Shown here piece by piece: positions 25,354 through 38,564 of a stretch of 64,000 nucleotides of DNA. How positions within the stretch are numbered: the stretch's first letter is position 1; the number at the start of each line of letters is the position of its first letter. The stretch is taken from assembly GCA_030770545.1 (NCBI GenBank), contig CM061100.1, forward strand, positions 9,886,501 to 9,950,500. The letters run 5' to 3'. The DNA is from Macropodus opercularis (taxonomy: Eukaryota; Chordata; Actinopteri; Anabantiformes; Osphronemidae). The notes below the pieces were generated by a model. The model did no database searches. It was not told the origin of the DNA and worked only from the letters and a program-made list of their open reading frames with translations. Position numbers and translations under genes: made by a program.

Positions 25354-27205
25354 TTCAGCTCCTAGTGGAGAGAGATGCAAACAGGCAGTTGATGTATAGG
25401 GTCATATCTAAAGGTGACAATTTAACACATCTTGTGTGTTTAAGGTTTACAAATACATAAATGTAAACATTTGTAATAAATATTTTTTTGGTGAAATTGT
25501 AACTACTAGGAAACGTTCACATCACCCTTTTCACATTTCATTTATTCCTCAGATGAAGGAAAAGTCCAGATATTTGGGAAACATGCTTGTTTGTGCTTTT
25601 GCCAAGATTTAAATTAAAAGATCAACACCACTTTCATGTATTTATGCTGAAACCGAAGCCTCATGCTGGTTGCCTGGCAACAGGTTTGGACTGAGAAATA
25701 ATGCACCCCCCCCCCTCCAGTAAGAAAGCAATTAGCTTTTATTACGCTTTTTTTTTCTCAAATTACAAATGACTTATAAAGAATTGATTAGTGCCGGTAG
25801 GCAGATTATGTGAAACTACCCTAAACACTAAACTACCCAGGAAAGACATTACTGGTTTTCAGTTCCATTTTAGCTATGTTACCGACCTTCTGATTTATTC
25901 TTCACACGTTAAAAGAGCATCAGCTGCTTGACATGTTTCCCAAATTGTTGACGGAGAAAGAACAAAACTCCCATGAATAATAATGCAAGCGAATGTTTGG
26001 AGTGACCTGCTTGTGAGTCAACGTCTGCCAGCACCTAATAGTAGCGTGAAATTTTGGTGCAAGAGAAGTGACAGACCTATTGATGTATCATGGGAACTAG
26101 AACCTAGATCAAAAATGGCCCCCACTCAGCAATCATTCATTAAAAAGGTTTTTTAGTAGCTTTGGATTTCTCTCCTGAAAATCACTAGGTGATCCCCAAC
26201 ACTCCCTTGGCATTAGAGGCAACAGTTACCTTAACCAGTTGTACCCAAGCCCCATGGCACGCTTTTAACAGGAATTAAATGAAATAATCAATTCTAAATT
26301 CTACTAATAAAAATAATTACAGGGGTTTGTGACTCAGAAAACATCTTCATTTGTATCTATTATCCCCTACTTGCAGTGGCAGGGGCATGTTTTTGCCAGT
26401 GTTAATGTGGAGGTGGCAGTAAACTATTGTAGCCCTGATTCTATGGTGGGTGGGTAAACCTGGGTGAAGTCTTCTTGAAGTGATTGACAACCATGAGCTC
26501 CCATCTCTGAGCTTGCCATCCCCTTTCTGGTTGGTTAGAAGGACCAGGCTTGCTCAACAGCAACCCTCAGGGGCATGTTCCTGCACAAAGCAGCCTGGGT
26601 CAGAAATGATTGAGAGCACATCTTGAAATTAAAGTATGTTCACAAGCGTAAGCTAAAAATAGATAAACCGCTTAGGTCCTTGCAGGGAAAAAAATGAATA
26701 AATAACATTTTATGAATCAAAAACAATATGGTATGACTCATATGATTTGATATTTTTTATGGTAAGCATTTGTTTATGGCGTGCTATACCTTTAAGAACT
26801 GCTGGCCATTGCCCATCCCGGAGAGGATGGACCCATTAGGCTGATGAACAGAGAGATAGATACACATAAAGAGAGTGGAAGGTTACACAGTAAAAAGGCT
26901 AACGATAACAGTGAGAGAAGTAAAGGAGGACTATTTGAACCAAAGCAGTTTGAAACAAAGAAACTGCATAGGAGAGAGAGAGAGAGAGAGAGAAAAGGCC
27001 CCTCAAGGGAACGGTAGTGAAAGGAGATAAAGAGACAGATATACAGAGAGGAGACAGGAAGCAGCCGTCTCTCCATCTCTCACATGCTGTTGTAGGCGTC
27101 TATGGGTCTGTCAGTCAATCAGGGCGACAGGCGGACTCACTCGCTCGCTCGCTCTCTGCCTCTCACGCGCACTCACTCTGATGACTCTGCTGTGTGTGTC
27201 TACAG
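25354..27205. other. Non-coding sequence leading to cntfr exon 1
   Basis: This stretch has a short C run near 25707-25715 and a purine-rich block at 26861-27062 containing a GA microsatellite (26972-26993). It ends in the splice-like acceptor at 27204-27205. No TATA box or other promoter signature was found close to the ATG, in line with a spliced 5'UTR. The middle part (about 26090-26640) might be a degraded repeat, but I cannot assign a family. Confidence 0.55.
26972..26993. repeat. (GA)11 microsatellite
   Basis: This is a perfect GA array inside a purine-rich block, about 210 bp before cntfr coding exon 1. Confidence 0.9.
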
Positions 27206-27287
27206 ATGGCAAACCTTGTGACATCGTTGTGCTGTGTAGTTCTGGCCGCCGTGGTGGTAGCCTACGCTCAGAGGCGCAGTCAGCTCG
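27206..27287 (+). CDS. cntfr: cntfr coding exon 1: start codon and signal peptide
   Basis: This exon encodes the first 27 residues of ciliary neurotrophic factor receptor alpha, a GPI-anchored cytokine-binding subunit that in vertebrates works with gp130 and LIFR. The peptide starts MANLVTSLCCVVLAA, continues with a valine-rich hydrophobic core and ends AYAQRRSQL. It lines up well with the mammalian signal peptide, which also has a Cys-Cys pair and a YAQR cleavage region, so cleavage is likely after residue 21. The exon begins at the ATG itself, directly after tctacag, which looks like a splice acceptor with a modest pyrimidine tract; a 5'UTR exon upstream is therefore inferred. It ends with one extra base (G) before a consensus donor gtgagt at 27288, so the exon is in phase 1. 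If the intron were retained, the frame would stop at 27449-27451. Codons, splice sites and the match to the next exon all agree. The upstream boundary is less certain because the transcript could also start nearby. Confidence 0.9.
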
Positions 27288-30200
27288 GTGAGTATGCATT
27301 TTGTTTACTTCCTTACACTTTGTCCTGCGTGAAGGGACCTCAGGTGCTACCGTTCTCTTGTTCACAACTTTGCTGCATTGTTATTTTTGTGTCAGCTTTG
27401 CTTTCCTGGTGTTTCCTGATGATCCCTAGTGCTTATTCATTTCTGCATTAAGATGAATTTGTAGGTTGTTTTTTTTTATATCTAAAAACTCCCAAGAATA
27501 TTTTTATTAACCTTTGGTTGGCCACTGGACCTAAGGTGCTGTGTGTTTCCAGGTGCTTGCTGTAATTTACCTTTGTGTCATTTGCTTGAGCTCCAATAGC
27601 TGCTTCTTGCTGTGAGGTCAAAGGAGCAGCAGTTAAAAAAAAAAAAAAAAAACTTGTATTCACATTTCCTCTCTTACAAACACAGGGACAATAGCTGACC
27701 AAATCAGTCATCTCTGACTGTGTGGTACTAAGGTTTTAACCACATTGCCAAGGCTACCTCAATAACAAATAAGGCGTCAACAAAGAAGCCAGTCAGGTCA
27801 ATTGATGGCCGTGGACATGTTTCGAATGGTTTTGTATGCGCAGGTTTCTATGGGAGAAAAGTTGTACATAATGTGGCACAGGAAGCACGGCCATAAATTA
27901 GACAGCGTGTGTACAGTAAATGATGTCTGCGTGTTTTACAAGGGAGTCGATTTGTCGCTCGGTCTGTTTAAGTCAGCTGACCCCAAGAAAGCGTTTAAGG
28001 AAGTCAGTAAGTCCACAGTGACGCACATCACTATCACGAGGGTCTCACACACATGAACAACCGCACAGGCACAAGCACACACATGCATAAACAGAGTGAG
28101 AATGGTTGAGGAAATAGGAATGTTGTCTTTGGGGATTAGGTGCAGGCAGCAGACAAGGTATGTGAAAGAGGGATGTGGAAAAAAACAAAACAAAAACAGA
28201 ATAGATGAGGATGAAAGGAATCAAGTATCAGCAAAAGGCAAATACAAAAAAAAAAATCGCATAAACAATTATGTTTGTTTGTTGGGAAAGTCTGAGAAAA
28301 CATACGTTGAAAATCAGTTGTCTGCTTATTATTTTATTTCAATACAACTTCAAACATTAAGAAATATCCTCGGGCTCCAAGTTAAACTTTTTGACACCAA
28401 ACTGACTTTTCTGCATATAAATGAAAGCTGTATTGCACTGATCATTTTATCTATTTTTATGTTTCACAAAAGCAGAAATGAAGCACACTAGTGGTGGCAG
28501 AAACAGAAATAGGTGGAAAGGCAACACTTCAAGGAGCAACAGAAATGGATAGAAGGAGGAATGAGTAACATGAATAGGAGAAAGACAGAGCTGTCAGTTG
28601 GGTCTTTGGGAAGAGCTCAGTGTGTGTGCGAGCGCTGTAGTGTAGCTGTCACTGTCTATCACTCGCCTTTGTTTTGTGTGCTACATAGAATCACCTGCCA
28701 CATGTGCACAACATGAAGGCACACGTCTGCAGTGCACACACTCGAAAATAGTGTAGAAGACAAGACAAGTATGTCTTTCTGTATAAAAACTGGCATCGTA
28801 ACACAGATATCACATCGAAATTGTAAAACGGATGCCCCAGAATTTAATGCACAAACACACACACACCCTTATACTAACACAGAGACACGCTTTTACACAT
28901 CTGTCTGTCTCACAAAGTGCCTTGTTTCTCTGACAAATTGCTCGCCAGTTTGATTGACAGAAATCCCAGGGGTGTGCCCCACTTGTCAGAGGGCACGTAA
29001 CACACACGCACACACGCACACACACACACATACAGAGGGATAAGAAGGGGATGAACTTTTCTTGTTAGGTCTGACTCAATTTAGACGAAATGCATATACA
29101 CAGGAATACACACAATGTCTTTGTGTGTGTGTGAGGCATGTGTATTAATGGGGCATCCACTTAAGATGACATAGTTAACGACAGTCCTCTGTTACATAAA
29201 GACGAGTCAAGTCAAATACTGTTGTATGGATGAGAGACAGATCAGAAGTAAAAGAGAACCAGATCATTTTCTTCTATTTTATTAATTCATGAAGTTCTTT
29301 TAAAGCACAAACTATATAAAGTACATGACTGAGTTGTTATTAACAAAAGTGAAACTCTTTCTAAAAGTTACCTCGGAGATCTCAAAAAGGCAAAAATATT
29401 TCTCGTGTCACTAGTCGTCATAGTAAATCTGCACCATTATTGCATAATTTAAGCAAAAAGACATTGTCTCAAAAACTTTTCTGATACTGAGGAAAGTTCA
29501 CTGAATGTGTCATTTCCATTCGGCTTTTGTAATGCACTTTATATTGACTAAGAAAAAAATAAACTCTGAGTGGAAACGGCGGTCCCTCAACGAAGCATCA
29601 CTTGAAACAACAAAGGATAAAGGAAATAATTGAAAGCTATAAACCCGCAGAGAGAAAGAGAGAGAAAGGGTTGGACTCAGAGGTCACGTCAATTACGTTG
29701 CCTTGAATATGAATTTGATTTGTGATTGCAAGTGAAAAATAGATGAAGCTTGTTGGAAGGGGACATGGGAAAGAGGTTGAGTGGGTGGAAAACACAGATA
29801 TGGGGAAAGACTTAAGAGAATAGGGAGCAGATGATAGATGAACAGATGAGCGGGAGGATGGGAGTGGGAGACAGAGAGCGAGAGAGGGCAACGCCGATAA
29901 CAGTCAGACTGCTTTCATGGCGTTTCACTTATTACTCCTCTTCACCGTGTGAAAAATAAAACTTAGGAAACAGCATCCGCGTAAACCAACTGCAAGCGGA
30001 GCAGGCATCGACGCGATTCCCCCACTGTTCTTAATCAAAGTGCAGAATACTAACTAGAACTAGGCAAGCGGTGTGTGTCTGCTTACCCTGATCTCTGAAC
30101 CTCCCTGAGGTTTGAGCAGAAGAAATAAACAATCCTTCAAGGACCAGTAAGATCATTTTTATTCATTTGTATCAGATACACAGTAGACTTCGCTTCTAAC

Positions 30201-31471
30201 AGAACACACAACACATTTCTTTTATGCGAGCCCATAGGCAGTAGTCTCATGGTGCCAGGTCAGTAACACCAGTATTTGTCAGTAGTCATGATGATGACGA
30301 TGGCACTGTATCATTTAAAAAAAGCAAAATCAAAGCAAAAGGATGTCTGACGTATCTAAATGTTGTTCGGCAGTTGTAAACTGTTACATTTATAGAGTAG
30401 TGGGTAAAACAGGACAGTATCTCTAGTAGTGTGTTACAGTTTTTTTGGAAGGCTTCTTAGAATCCAGAACCCAGCCTGATAGCTAATGCTAAAATAATCA
30501 CTTGAAGCCCTGTTGTGAAGCTCTGGCTCTCTGTTTTATGTGTCTAATATCAGAGTGGATCCACTTGGACATGGACTAATATCACTAGTCATACGATGCT
30601 TCGTCTTTTGGAATTAGTGTCCATAGCGTAGCTGCTCCAAACAGTAGAGGTGAGCCGCTCGGCGGAGCTGCTTAAGCCGCCAGCCTTTGCCATCAGGCAG
30701 GTCTGTTTTGCAAAAAATCCTCTGAGACTATACAACAAAGTGTCACATCCAGTAACCAGGCTTGACACCTGTTACCTAATACCAAGGAGGTGAGTGCATT
30801 GTTTGCTGGTGTGATGACTTAAGCAGTGACTAATCAGCGGATGATTTGGCCGATGGAAATATTGAATCCCTGCTTATTCAGACGTAGATCCAGTTAAAAA
30901 TGGATTTCCAGCTGAAACAAAACACATTACTCACGGCCGCAGTGGCTGTCTCTGTTTCTTCCAGATTATTCTGTTCCACAATGTCTCACGTTACATAAAA
31001 AGTGAATCCCATCATGCATGGAGAAGCTGAAGATGGATCACATACATGGCTAAAATGAGCCATACTTTTCCTTGCTATTCGTCTTAATCTGGAAGCTCCG
31101 TCTCTCTTTGTCTTTTGTGCTATATCAACTTAATCCTGACACATCCCAGAATTCCCCAGTCTAAGCAATGCAGTGCAGTGCCATTAATGGTGTGTCCTAC
31201 ACCCTAAATAGCAATCACAAGAAGAACAAGAGGAATTAATAGAGTTCAGGAACACTCAATAGAAAGTGGAAGAAAAGAAAATAGAAAGTAAGCAGAGGAT
31301 GAGGAAAATAACAGCATCTACATCTGCTCTCCCACCACCATCTTGGCTACAGTATGTATATGTGTGTGTAGGGATGAGAGAAAGAGAGAGCGTGAATGTG
31401 GTGACATCATTCTATTTACTGAGATCATGTTATTTATTGGAGCCCATATCCTGATTGAGAGACGAACGTTT

Positions 31472-31735
31472 CCACTCAAAATCATTTCCTCCCTCCCTCC
31501 CTCCAGTGTCTTTATGCCTCCTTCCTTCCCCTCCCTCCTCTTCCTCTCACTCAATACTTCCCCCTCTTCCTCCCCTACATCATTCAGAACGTCCACATGT
31601 CACCCTTTGATTTTTTTCACATCTCGCATCCTTCTCATCTCTCTCTAATTCCTTTATATCAGTTCCTCTCTCTGGAGCTCGTTTTCCATTCCATCTCCTT
31701 TTCCTCCTCCCCCTCATCTCGGAGTCCATCTCTCG
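31472..31735. repeat. Polypyrimidine block
   Basis: About 260 bp on the + strand is dominated by C and T, with CCCT and CTTCC runs. It is probably decayed simple sequence. Open frames through it are compositional. Confidence 0.5.
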
Positions 31736-34700
31736 AGTGGTCAACAGCAGATTTATCGACCATGACATCATTTGCCGCTGACGCTACAGCAGTGTTTCAT
31801 CTCTGGCTTTATCTCATAGAGACTTTATCTAATTACGATACGCAAAGGTGCAGGCTGGGGGGTCAGAAAACCTCGGGAGAGCTCATGAAAGACAGCAGCA
31901 AACTACAAGATTAGCCCTTGCACTAATTCCAATATAGTGCAGCTGTCAAAACCGTATTTATATCTTGAGCATTCAGCACGTGCTGCAGCTTTCTCGAACC
32001 ATACTCTTATGAATGGATCGTGCAAAATCTAGTCACCGATTATGTCGACGGCTTTTCCTGTTGCTGGTCATGGGGGGTGCTGTCACTGGACATTTCTCTT
32101 CTCAATCACAGTTCTGTCAATCATCAAAATCAGGCAAAATGTCCAAATGTAATTTAATTTGGGCAAAAATTGCACGTGTGACTAATATAAGTAATCTAAT
32201 ATTTATTAACGTACAGTATGGGCAGATAAGCAGTAGTTTAAATTCAATTGGTTTTAATAATAATAAAGAAGAAATACTGGAGCACGAAGGATATAGTACA
32301 TATGTGTATGTACATATAAGTCACACAAATCAGTGTAGGTGAAGCCAAATTGTTGTGCCATGTGACACCATGCTGCTTAAACTAAAAGCTCTCACCATGA
32401 AAGCCTGTGAAATGTTATTTGCTGTTGGTGTCTCTTTTACAACTGCACAACACAAATTCCGACAAGTGAACGGCATCAATTATTCATGGGATTTAATCGC
32501 CTTCTGACGCGTCATCAGAGAAGACCGATGTAAAAATGGCTGAATAGGCGCAGAGGTTGATGTCTGTGTTTAGGATGTGCGTTGTTCTACCGCGCGCAGT
32601 TTGCGTTGGCATAGAATCGCGTTCACAGTCTTCATCCTGAGCAGCCCTTGGTGTAATCAGCATTCGTTGTTTGGCACATTGTTAGTAGAATTCAAGAAAC
32701 TAATTCAAGATGAAGCTCAACCAGTTGATTGACTGGCTTTGTTGGTGGGTGGATTACAATCTGACAGCCTGGATGATTGGCAGGAGTGTAGAGTTTTACC
32801 GAACCTATTCAATCATGGCTTTCAAATGCACACAATAGAGAAAACAGGCCTGGTAATCTCTCCAGAGGTTTAGTCTACTCTGGAGTCTGCTGCCTTTTAA
32901 ACATGCATGGAATAACTCCAGGAAGAGTCTGAGCGAACCCTCCTAAACAGGTGAACCTCAAACGGCTCCTTCTGACTTAAAGGCACACTTGGGCTGTGGA
33001 TGTGCTTTTTTGTACTGTAGGTGAGCCGAACTGAATTACTTTGTATGTCTAATCCCATTGTTTTGATTTTCTAGGTCACTTCCCAAATCTCATGGCTATG
33101 TTAATCATGTTGTAAATCTATTGTTTTGCATTCTCAGTTTTACCACATTGCCCCGACAGTGGACGGCAAACACCACACCTTGTTTTATGTTCACCCGTAA
33201 GCACAGAGACACCTCACCTGGCTGCTACTACTACTTCTACTCGGAGAGAGATTATTTACGTGCCTACAAATATCCTATAAACTAACTACTGTACCAGACA
33301 AGATTCACTACACTGCTGGTGTTTTTGAATCGAAAATAAAAATACACAGTCCACTTTTAATTAGAGAGTAGTTATTATCCTCATCACCATCCAGCTATAG
33401 TACGCACAAAAATGGAAAAGTAATTTTGAGCCGCAGCAATCGTGAACGTTCCTCCAACTTCAAACTGAAGCCATAATACAACTAGCTACTTGAACACATC
33501 TTCACGACCGCTAATCACATTCTACCCACTTCACTAATCAGCTTGTGTTTGTCCTTCTCAATGTCTGTCATTTGTCATGACTGAGACATAATGTGAGATT
33601 TGAGACAACCAAACAAAAAAAGACGTCTGTAGAATGCATTAATGTTTACTTCTAAATGACGTCTGTCATTGTTTGACTGTAATTGGTCCGGTATAGATCT
33701 TGGGTTCCGGACTGTCTGATAAAATCTGTCTGGTAATGGTCCATTTCTGTCCAGTCACACAGGACTTGAAGCTGCTAAGACATCAAATCTCGTAATCTTT
33801 TTGTCTGAGCTTTGCGTCCACGTGTTTAAATGAGTGCAAGTTTGCATATATGCATGTTTTCATGTTCTGTCGAGCTCCTTTAACGCATTAATAATTTACA
33901 AAGGATTCCCAGTGAAGCTTCAATCGATGTTCAGCCTCTGTCTCTCATGGCTTCCTCCCAAAAGGATCCAGCAGTAAAAAGTCACTCATAGTGTGCAGCT
34001 TACTGTGCTGCTTGTTCTTGTCTTGTCAAACAATCTCGTCATACAGTCCAGTAGGTTTGTTGATCGTTTTTGGTAGTTTGGGTTCATGAGGATATTAGTT
34101 CCTTGAATCATCGAAAAATATATACACTATAAAAGTTCCTTGCACAAGTCTAACAGCCAAACCAATACTTGTGCAAGACCGTCTCCCTCACATGGGTCCT
34201 CTCTGCAACACAAAATCTACACAATTTTCATCAACCCCTCACATGGCAAGAAAATAAAAAAAAATATATATATGTATCATATACAAACTCTCTGGAGTTT
34301 CTTTGATGTAGCCACCCAAAACTGAACAGACGTTTTGAAGCTGTGCCGGGAACACAATTGAGCAACAAGTGTTTTTTTTCACCCCTCATCCATCTCCACC
34401 TCTGTTTCATTACCAACATACAACAGAAAAACACAACTTCCCTTTGACTTTTGACTTTTACCAGGTGAAATTGCATGCCGCAGAGTTTCTATTTTGTCCC
34501 TCGCACTCATGGGACCAAAGTAGAAGCGGGAAGTGTGCGATGCGCAGGTGGAACTATCGAGCGGGCACCTCAGCGAACCAGCCAGTGTAAACTCTCTCAC
34601 CTCAGCTTGTGCAATTCATTGAAACAACTAAATAATAGGACTCTGGTGCGTGTGTTGCCTAATGCGAGCCATTAACGGAAGTGAACTCTAATGAGAATTA

Positions 34701-35596
34701 CAGCAGGTCACAGTTAGCGAGAGTTTAATGACAGATAAACAGTTAGCCGCGTACTGGGAAGGCTTTAGGTCAGACGTTATTCACGATGCTGGAGCTGGAA
34801 CGATATGTTTTGTTACTGAGGGTATGATTCTGAATTTTAAAAACACGGAACTGCACACACATGGAGCTATAAAAACACTACTGTCATTGTGTACTTGGTG
34901 TGATATGCATAAAATGTTGTGTGTGTCTGTGTGTGTGTTCCTCCACTTTTTAAGTGGCAGCTGCAGCTAGCTCCTCATAATCCCATCAGGAATTCCTCAA
35001 CCATCGCTTCACTGACCTGACTCCATATTGTATGTGTAACTGGGCTTGTGTGTGAGGGAGTTTAATACACATGACTCCTGATCCACGAGTATTTCTATTG
35101 CTTTTGGAAGTTCTAATTGGACTTTGTGGGAGCGATTTGCTGAATATGAAAGCGTGCATGCTCCTTTACATTTGTTTTTAGGGCACCAGTGGTTTCTTTC
35201 CCTTTTAGGACTTTGTTCTGCTGGCTGAGCCCAGAGCTTTTGCAATGGCTCTAATTGATTTCTTTGTTGTTTATGATGAGTTGACCTATTAATCAACAAA
35301 TGCACTGAATTCCAAACTTCTTATTCATTTTCCAGGACACATTACCAGTCACCCACACGTTTCTATTATTGGTCTTATACAAAAGATTCATGTAAAGATG
35401 TTACACTGAAATTCTTAACCTTAACCTTGTATTAATCTGTGGTATTACATTCAAATGGTTTTTAAAGAAATGAATTGACCTTGTCATTGCAGTATTTCTA
35501 AAAGTGGTTGTATGTAGGTATTTCTTTCCCTCTATGTTGCTGCTTTAATGCCCTGATTAACTTTCCAATACCCTGTGGTGCAGAAAATAATTATGC

Positions 35597-35597
<1 letters not shown>

Positions 35598-35634
<37 letters not shown>
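35598..35634. repeat. (TG)18 microsatellite
   Basis: This is a perfect TG array of 37 bp. Confidence 0.95.
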
Positions 35635-35637
<3 letters not shown>

Positions 35638-36747
35638 TTTGCATCGGTGCATAGTCGCAGCACAGGGAATTAATACTAGAAGTAAGTAGAAGTAGAGGAC
35701 AAATATTTAGCAAGATTACAAAGTACACGTTTCAAGATATTAATCTTACTTTGCAGGATGCAGGGGTTCAAACTTCCTTTGATTGGCTCTTAGCTGTCCC
35801 GATGCATTTCCAATTACTGCACCATACAAAAGGAAACGTCAGCACTTTTGGTTCCCCTGGTCTGTACACTGTGTGAAAGGACTGCTGGATTTATATTATG
35901 ATAGCGTTTTGGATTGTTTATGCATTCTTAATTTATTGTGCTGCTCGTTAAGTTTTGCTGTGCAGTTAATCTTAAAGTGCATAAGATGATGGCGAATTGT
36001 GTAAGTCTGTGTAATAGCGCTGCTCCTGAGTTGACATTAGAGCATTGTTTGTCAAGCCGAAGTATTTCTGTGTTCATTTTGCATCTAACTGTTACCATTA
36101 GCTTGGGAAGAATGCAGCTAGACAAACGTTTAAAAGCTTTAAAACTGCAGGTATTTCTATTTTAGATGAAAGGAGAATGGTGCGCTCTTAGAGATGTCGT
36201 GAGAGAATGCCTAGACAGTCGATATGGGAATCAAAAGAGCTGCCTTCACATTGAAAGAAATCAAAGTAACAAATCAATTTATTTTAGTCATTAAAAAGGG
36301 CTTTTCATTTGTAAATGGACAGAATCTCTCCTTATTGAATCGAGCGACCATTTGTAAGATGGATTTTCTATTTCTAAGTCATTTTGTTGATTCCAAACCA
36401 TTAAATCTCAAGTTGTGTTTTCTTGTGCCATTAAAATCACTGAGACTCCACTAGTTCCCCGAGTTTCTCCTGATAAACTGTTCAATAAGTTCATGTTGCC
36501 AGGAATCCAATGTAATTCCAGCCAGTGTGAGCGGAGTTTTGGCTAATGTTCCTTTGCAATAAAACTTAGTTCCAAGACATTTGAACTGAATCACTAGATG
36601 CTTAAAAGGGGTCACAGACCCTTCAGTGGTGCGACACATCTAAATATACACATTTAATTTGATCTATTGTTAACAGAGATGCCTTCAGTGTGATGCACTG
36701 TGGGAAGAGTAGCAGAGTGGCAGGGGGAAAAGATTTATCACACTGAT

Positions 36748-36870
36748 CTTCAGTTTAATTTAATTCAGCTCAGCTTTATTGTCGTTCCTCTCAACTTAAG
36801 TCATTCTGCTTAATTCAAATGCATGGAGAAGCACGAAAGAAACACAGGTTCAAGTGCAGCGAAGCAAGGG
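36748..36870. repeat. Possible degenerate interspersed repeat
   Basis: The AT-rich start leads into ctttattgtcgttcctc and then a purine-rich tail with gcacgaaag. This pattern resembles the ends of short non-autonomous repeats common in teleosts. No terminal repeats or target duplications are visible, so the call is tentative. Confidence 0.2.
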
Positions 36871-38503
36871 AGAGTGGAATGAAAACAGAACAACGAGTGC
36901 TGAGACGGAAACTAGGAAGGAAGACAAAACAGTGGGACCCGATATCGGCGGTTGTGTGAAAGTAACTGATCTGCAGGATTGCATAGTTAATACGTTTTGC
37001 AGGAGGCACGGAATAAAGAGATGCCAAATACTGTATGCAGAATATGAATGCATTTAGTCCAGATTATACTAGTAACATTATTTTACAGGAAAATAGACAA
37101 ACTAAGGACTATATATTCCTATATGATATTAAGAAAAACATTATTTTTAAGTCCCTCTCACAGTTTAATAAGCAGGACAGTAAAACAGTCAATCAATTGA
37201 TTAAATAAGAAATCTAAATAAAAACAGGTGTCTTAGAGAGAACTGACTGGAACTCATTCAACTTTTGCTGTCTGCCTATCTTGAAAAAGTGTTCTATTTG
37301 TTTGTAGAGTTGCTCACACCTGTGTGTCTCTCTCACTGTAATTATTCAGAAACCTTGCTGAAAAGACAAGTTTGGGAACTGTAATCCAGCACCTGTGTAG
37401 CAAAGAAAGACAACTCTGAAAGCACTGTTTGTCCTTGTAGGCGCGAGGCAACAGAAAAGAAGAGGAAACGCGTGTACGTGTCCATCCTTTACTCTGTGTA
37501 TGGATGCATGCGTACAGTATTTGTGTATTTATTACCCGTGACTTTGTGCAAGGACAATTCTGCTTCTCTTGGTGTGATTTCCTGCGGAAGACTGGATACA
37601 CACAGAAAACCATTTGCACCCAAAACCTTCATTCGGTATTGCTGAGGGACAATAGCCTCTCTGCCGTCCTTTCAAATTCAAATTCCCGAAACCTTGTTGT
37701 CCATCATGCTGATAAAATACTGTCTACAGCTCAGGGATATTCAAAGTCTACAGAGGCTTAAAGAATTGTGAATTGGACAAGAACGTCCAGAAAACCAAGC
37801 TCACACACAGAAAGTCACACAGTCCACACGTCCACAGTCTTTATTGTGCTGAGGAACTTCATTTAAATGAACTGTAATGACAAATTGAATTTCTTGCACA
37901 CTGTTACACTTTAAAAGCTGAAGATGTACCTTTGAAGGTCAGTCAATGACTATACCAGAGCCATTTAGGGTGTGTCTCCCCTACACTTATTAACCTCTGA
38001 AAAAGCAATATGGCACAAAAACAATATACAGCACTACTTTACTGTAACGACTAACTCCCAGTTTAGCAGTCTGGCTCTGTACAGCAATCACGTGCCCTTG
38101 AGCAGCACACAGAAGCCTAGACTAGTGAGGTACTGCCCTCGGGGCAGCCCATTGCAAAAACCAGGCATCATGCAGCAAATATTGTCAGGAATTGTTCGTC
38201 AGGTTATAGTTAGGATAAAAACGTCAATTTATAATAAAAATAAAACTTAAACCAATGCAACATTTTTGGTATCAGATTTTATTCTCACCCTCCTCGACAC
38301 CAGCAATCTTGCCTGTACAGTGAGTGTGTGTCCTGTGTGTGTGTGTTTTATAATTTTTCTTTTTAGAGGAACAACATGAGGTCTGTGCTGTCGAATCGAT
38401 AACAGCATATTTATCACAGCAGCTTATCACATGCACATACTGTAGCTCAGGTAATCTACTAGAGGTGGTATCAACCTTGTGGCAGAAGTTTGCTGAACTT
38501 TTC

Positions 38504-38505
<2 letters not shown>

Positions 38506-38545
<40 letters not shown>

Positions 38546-38564
38546 CCACACACACACACACACA
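38506..38564. repeat. (CA)n microsatellite with one CCCC interruption
   Basis: This is a CA array of 59 bp broken by a short C run near 38543-38547. Conceptual translations give His-Thr or Cys-Val repeats and are not genes. Confidence 0.95.
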
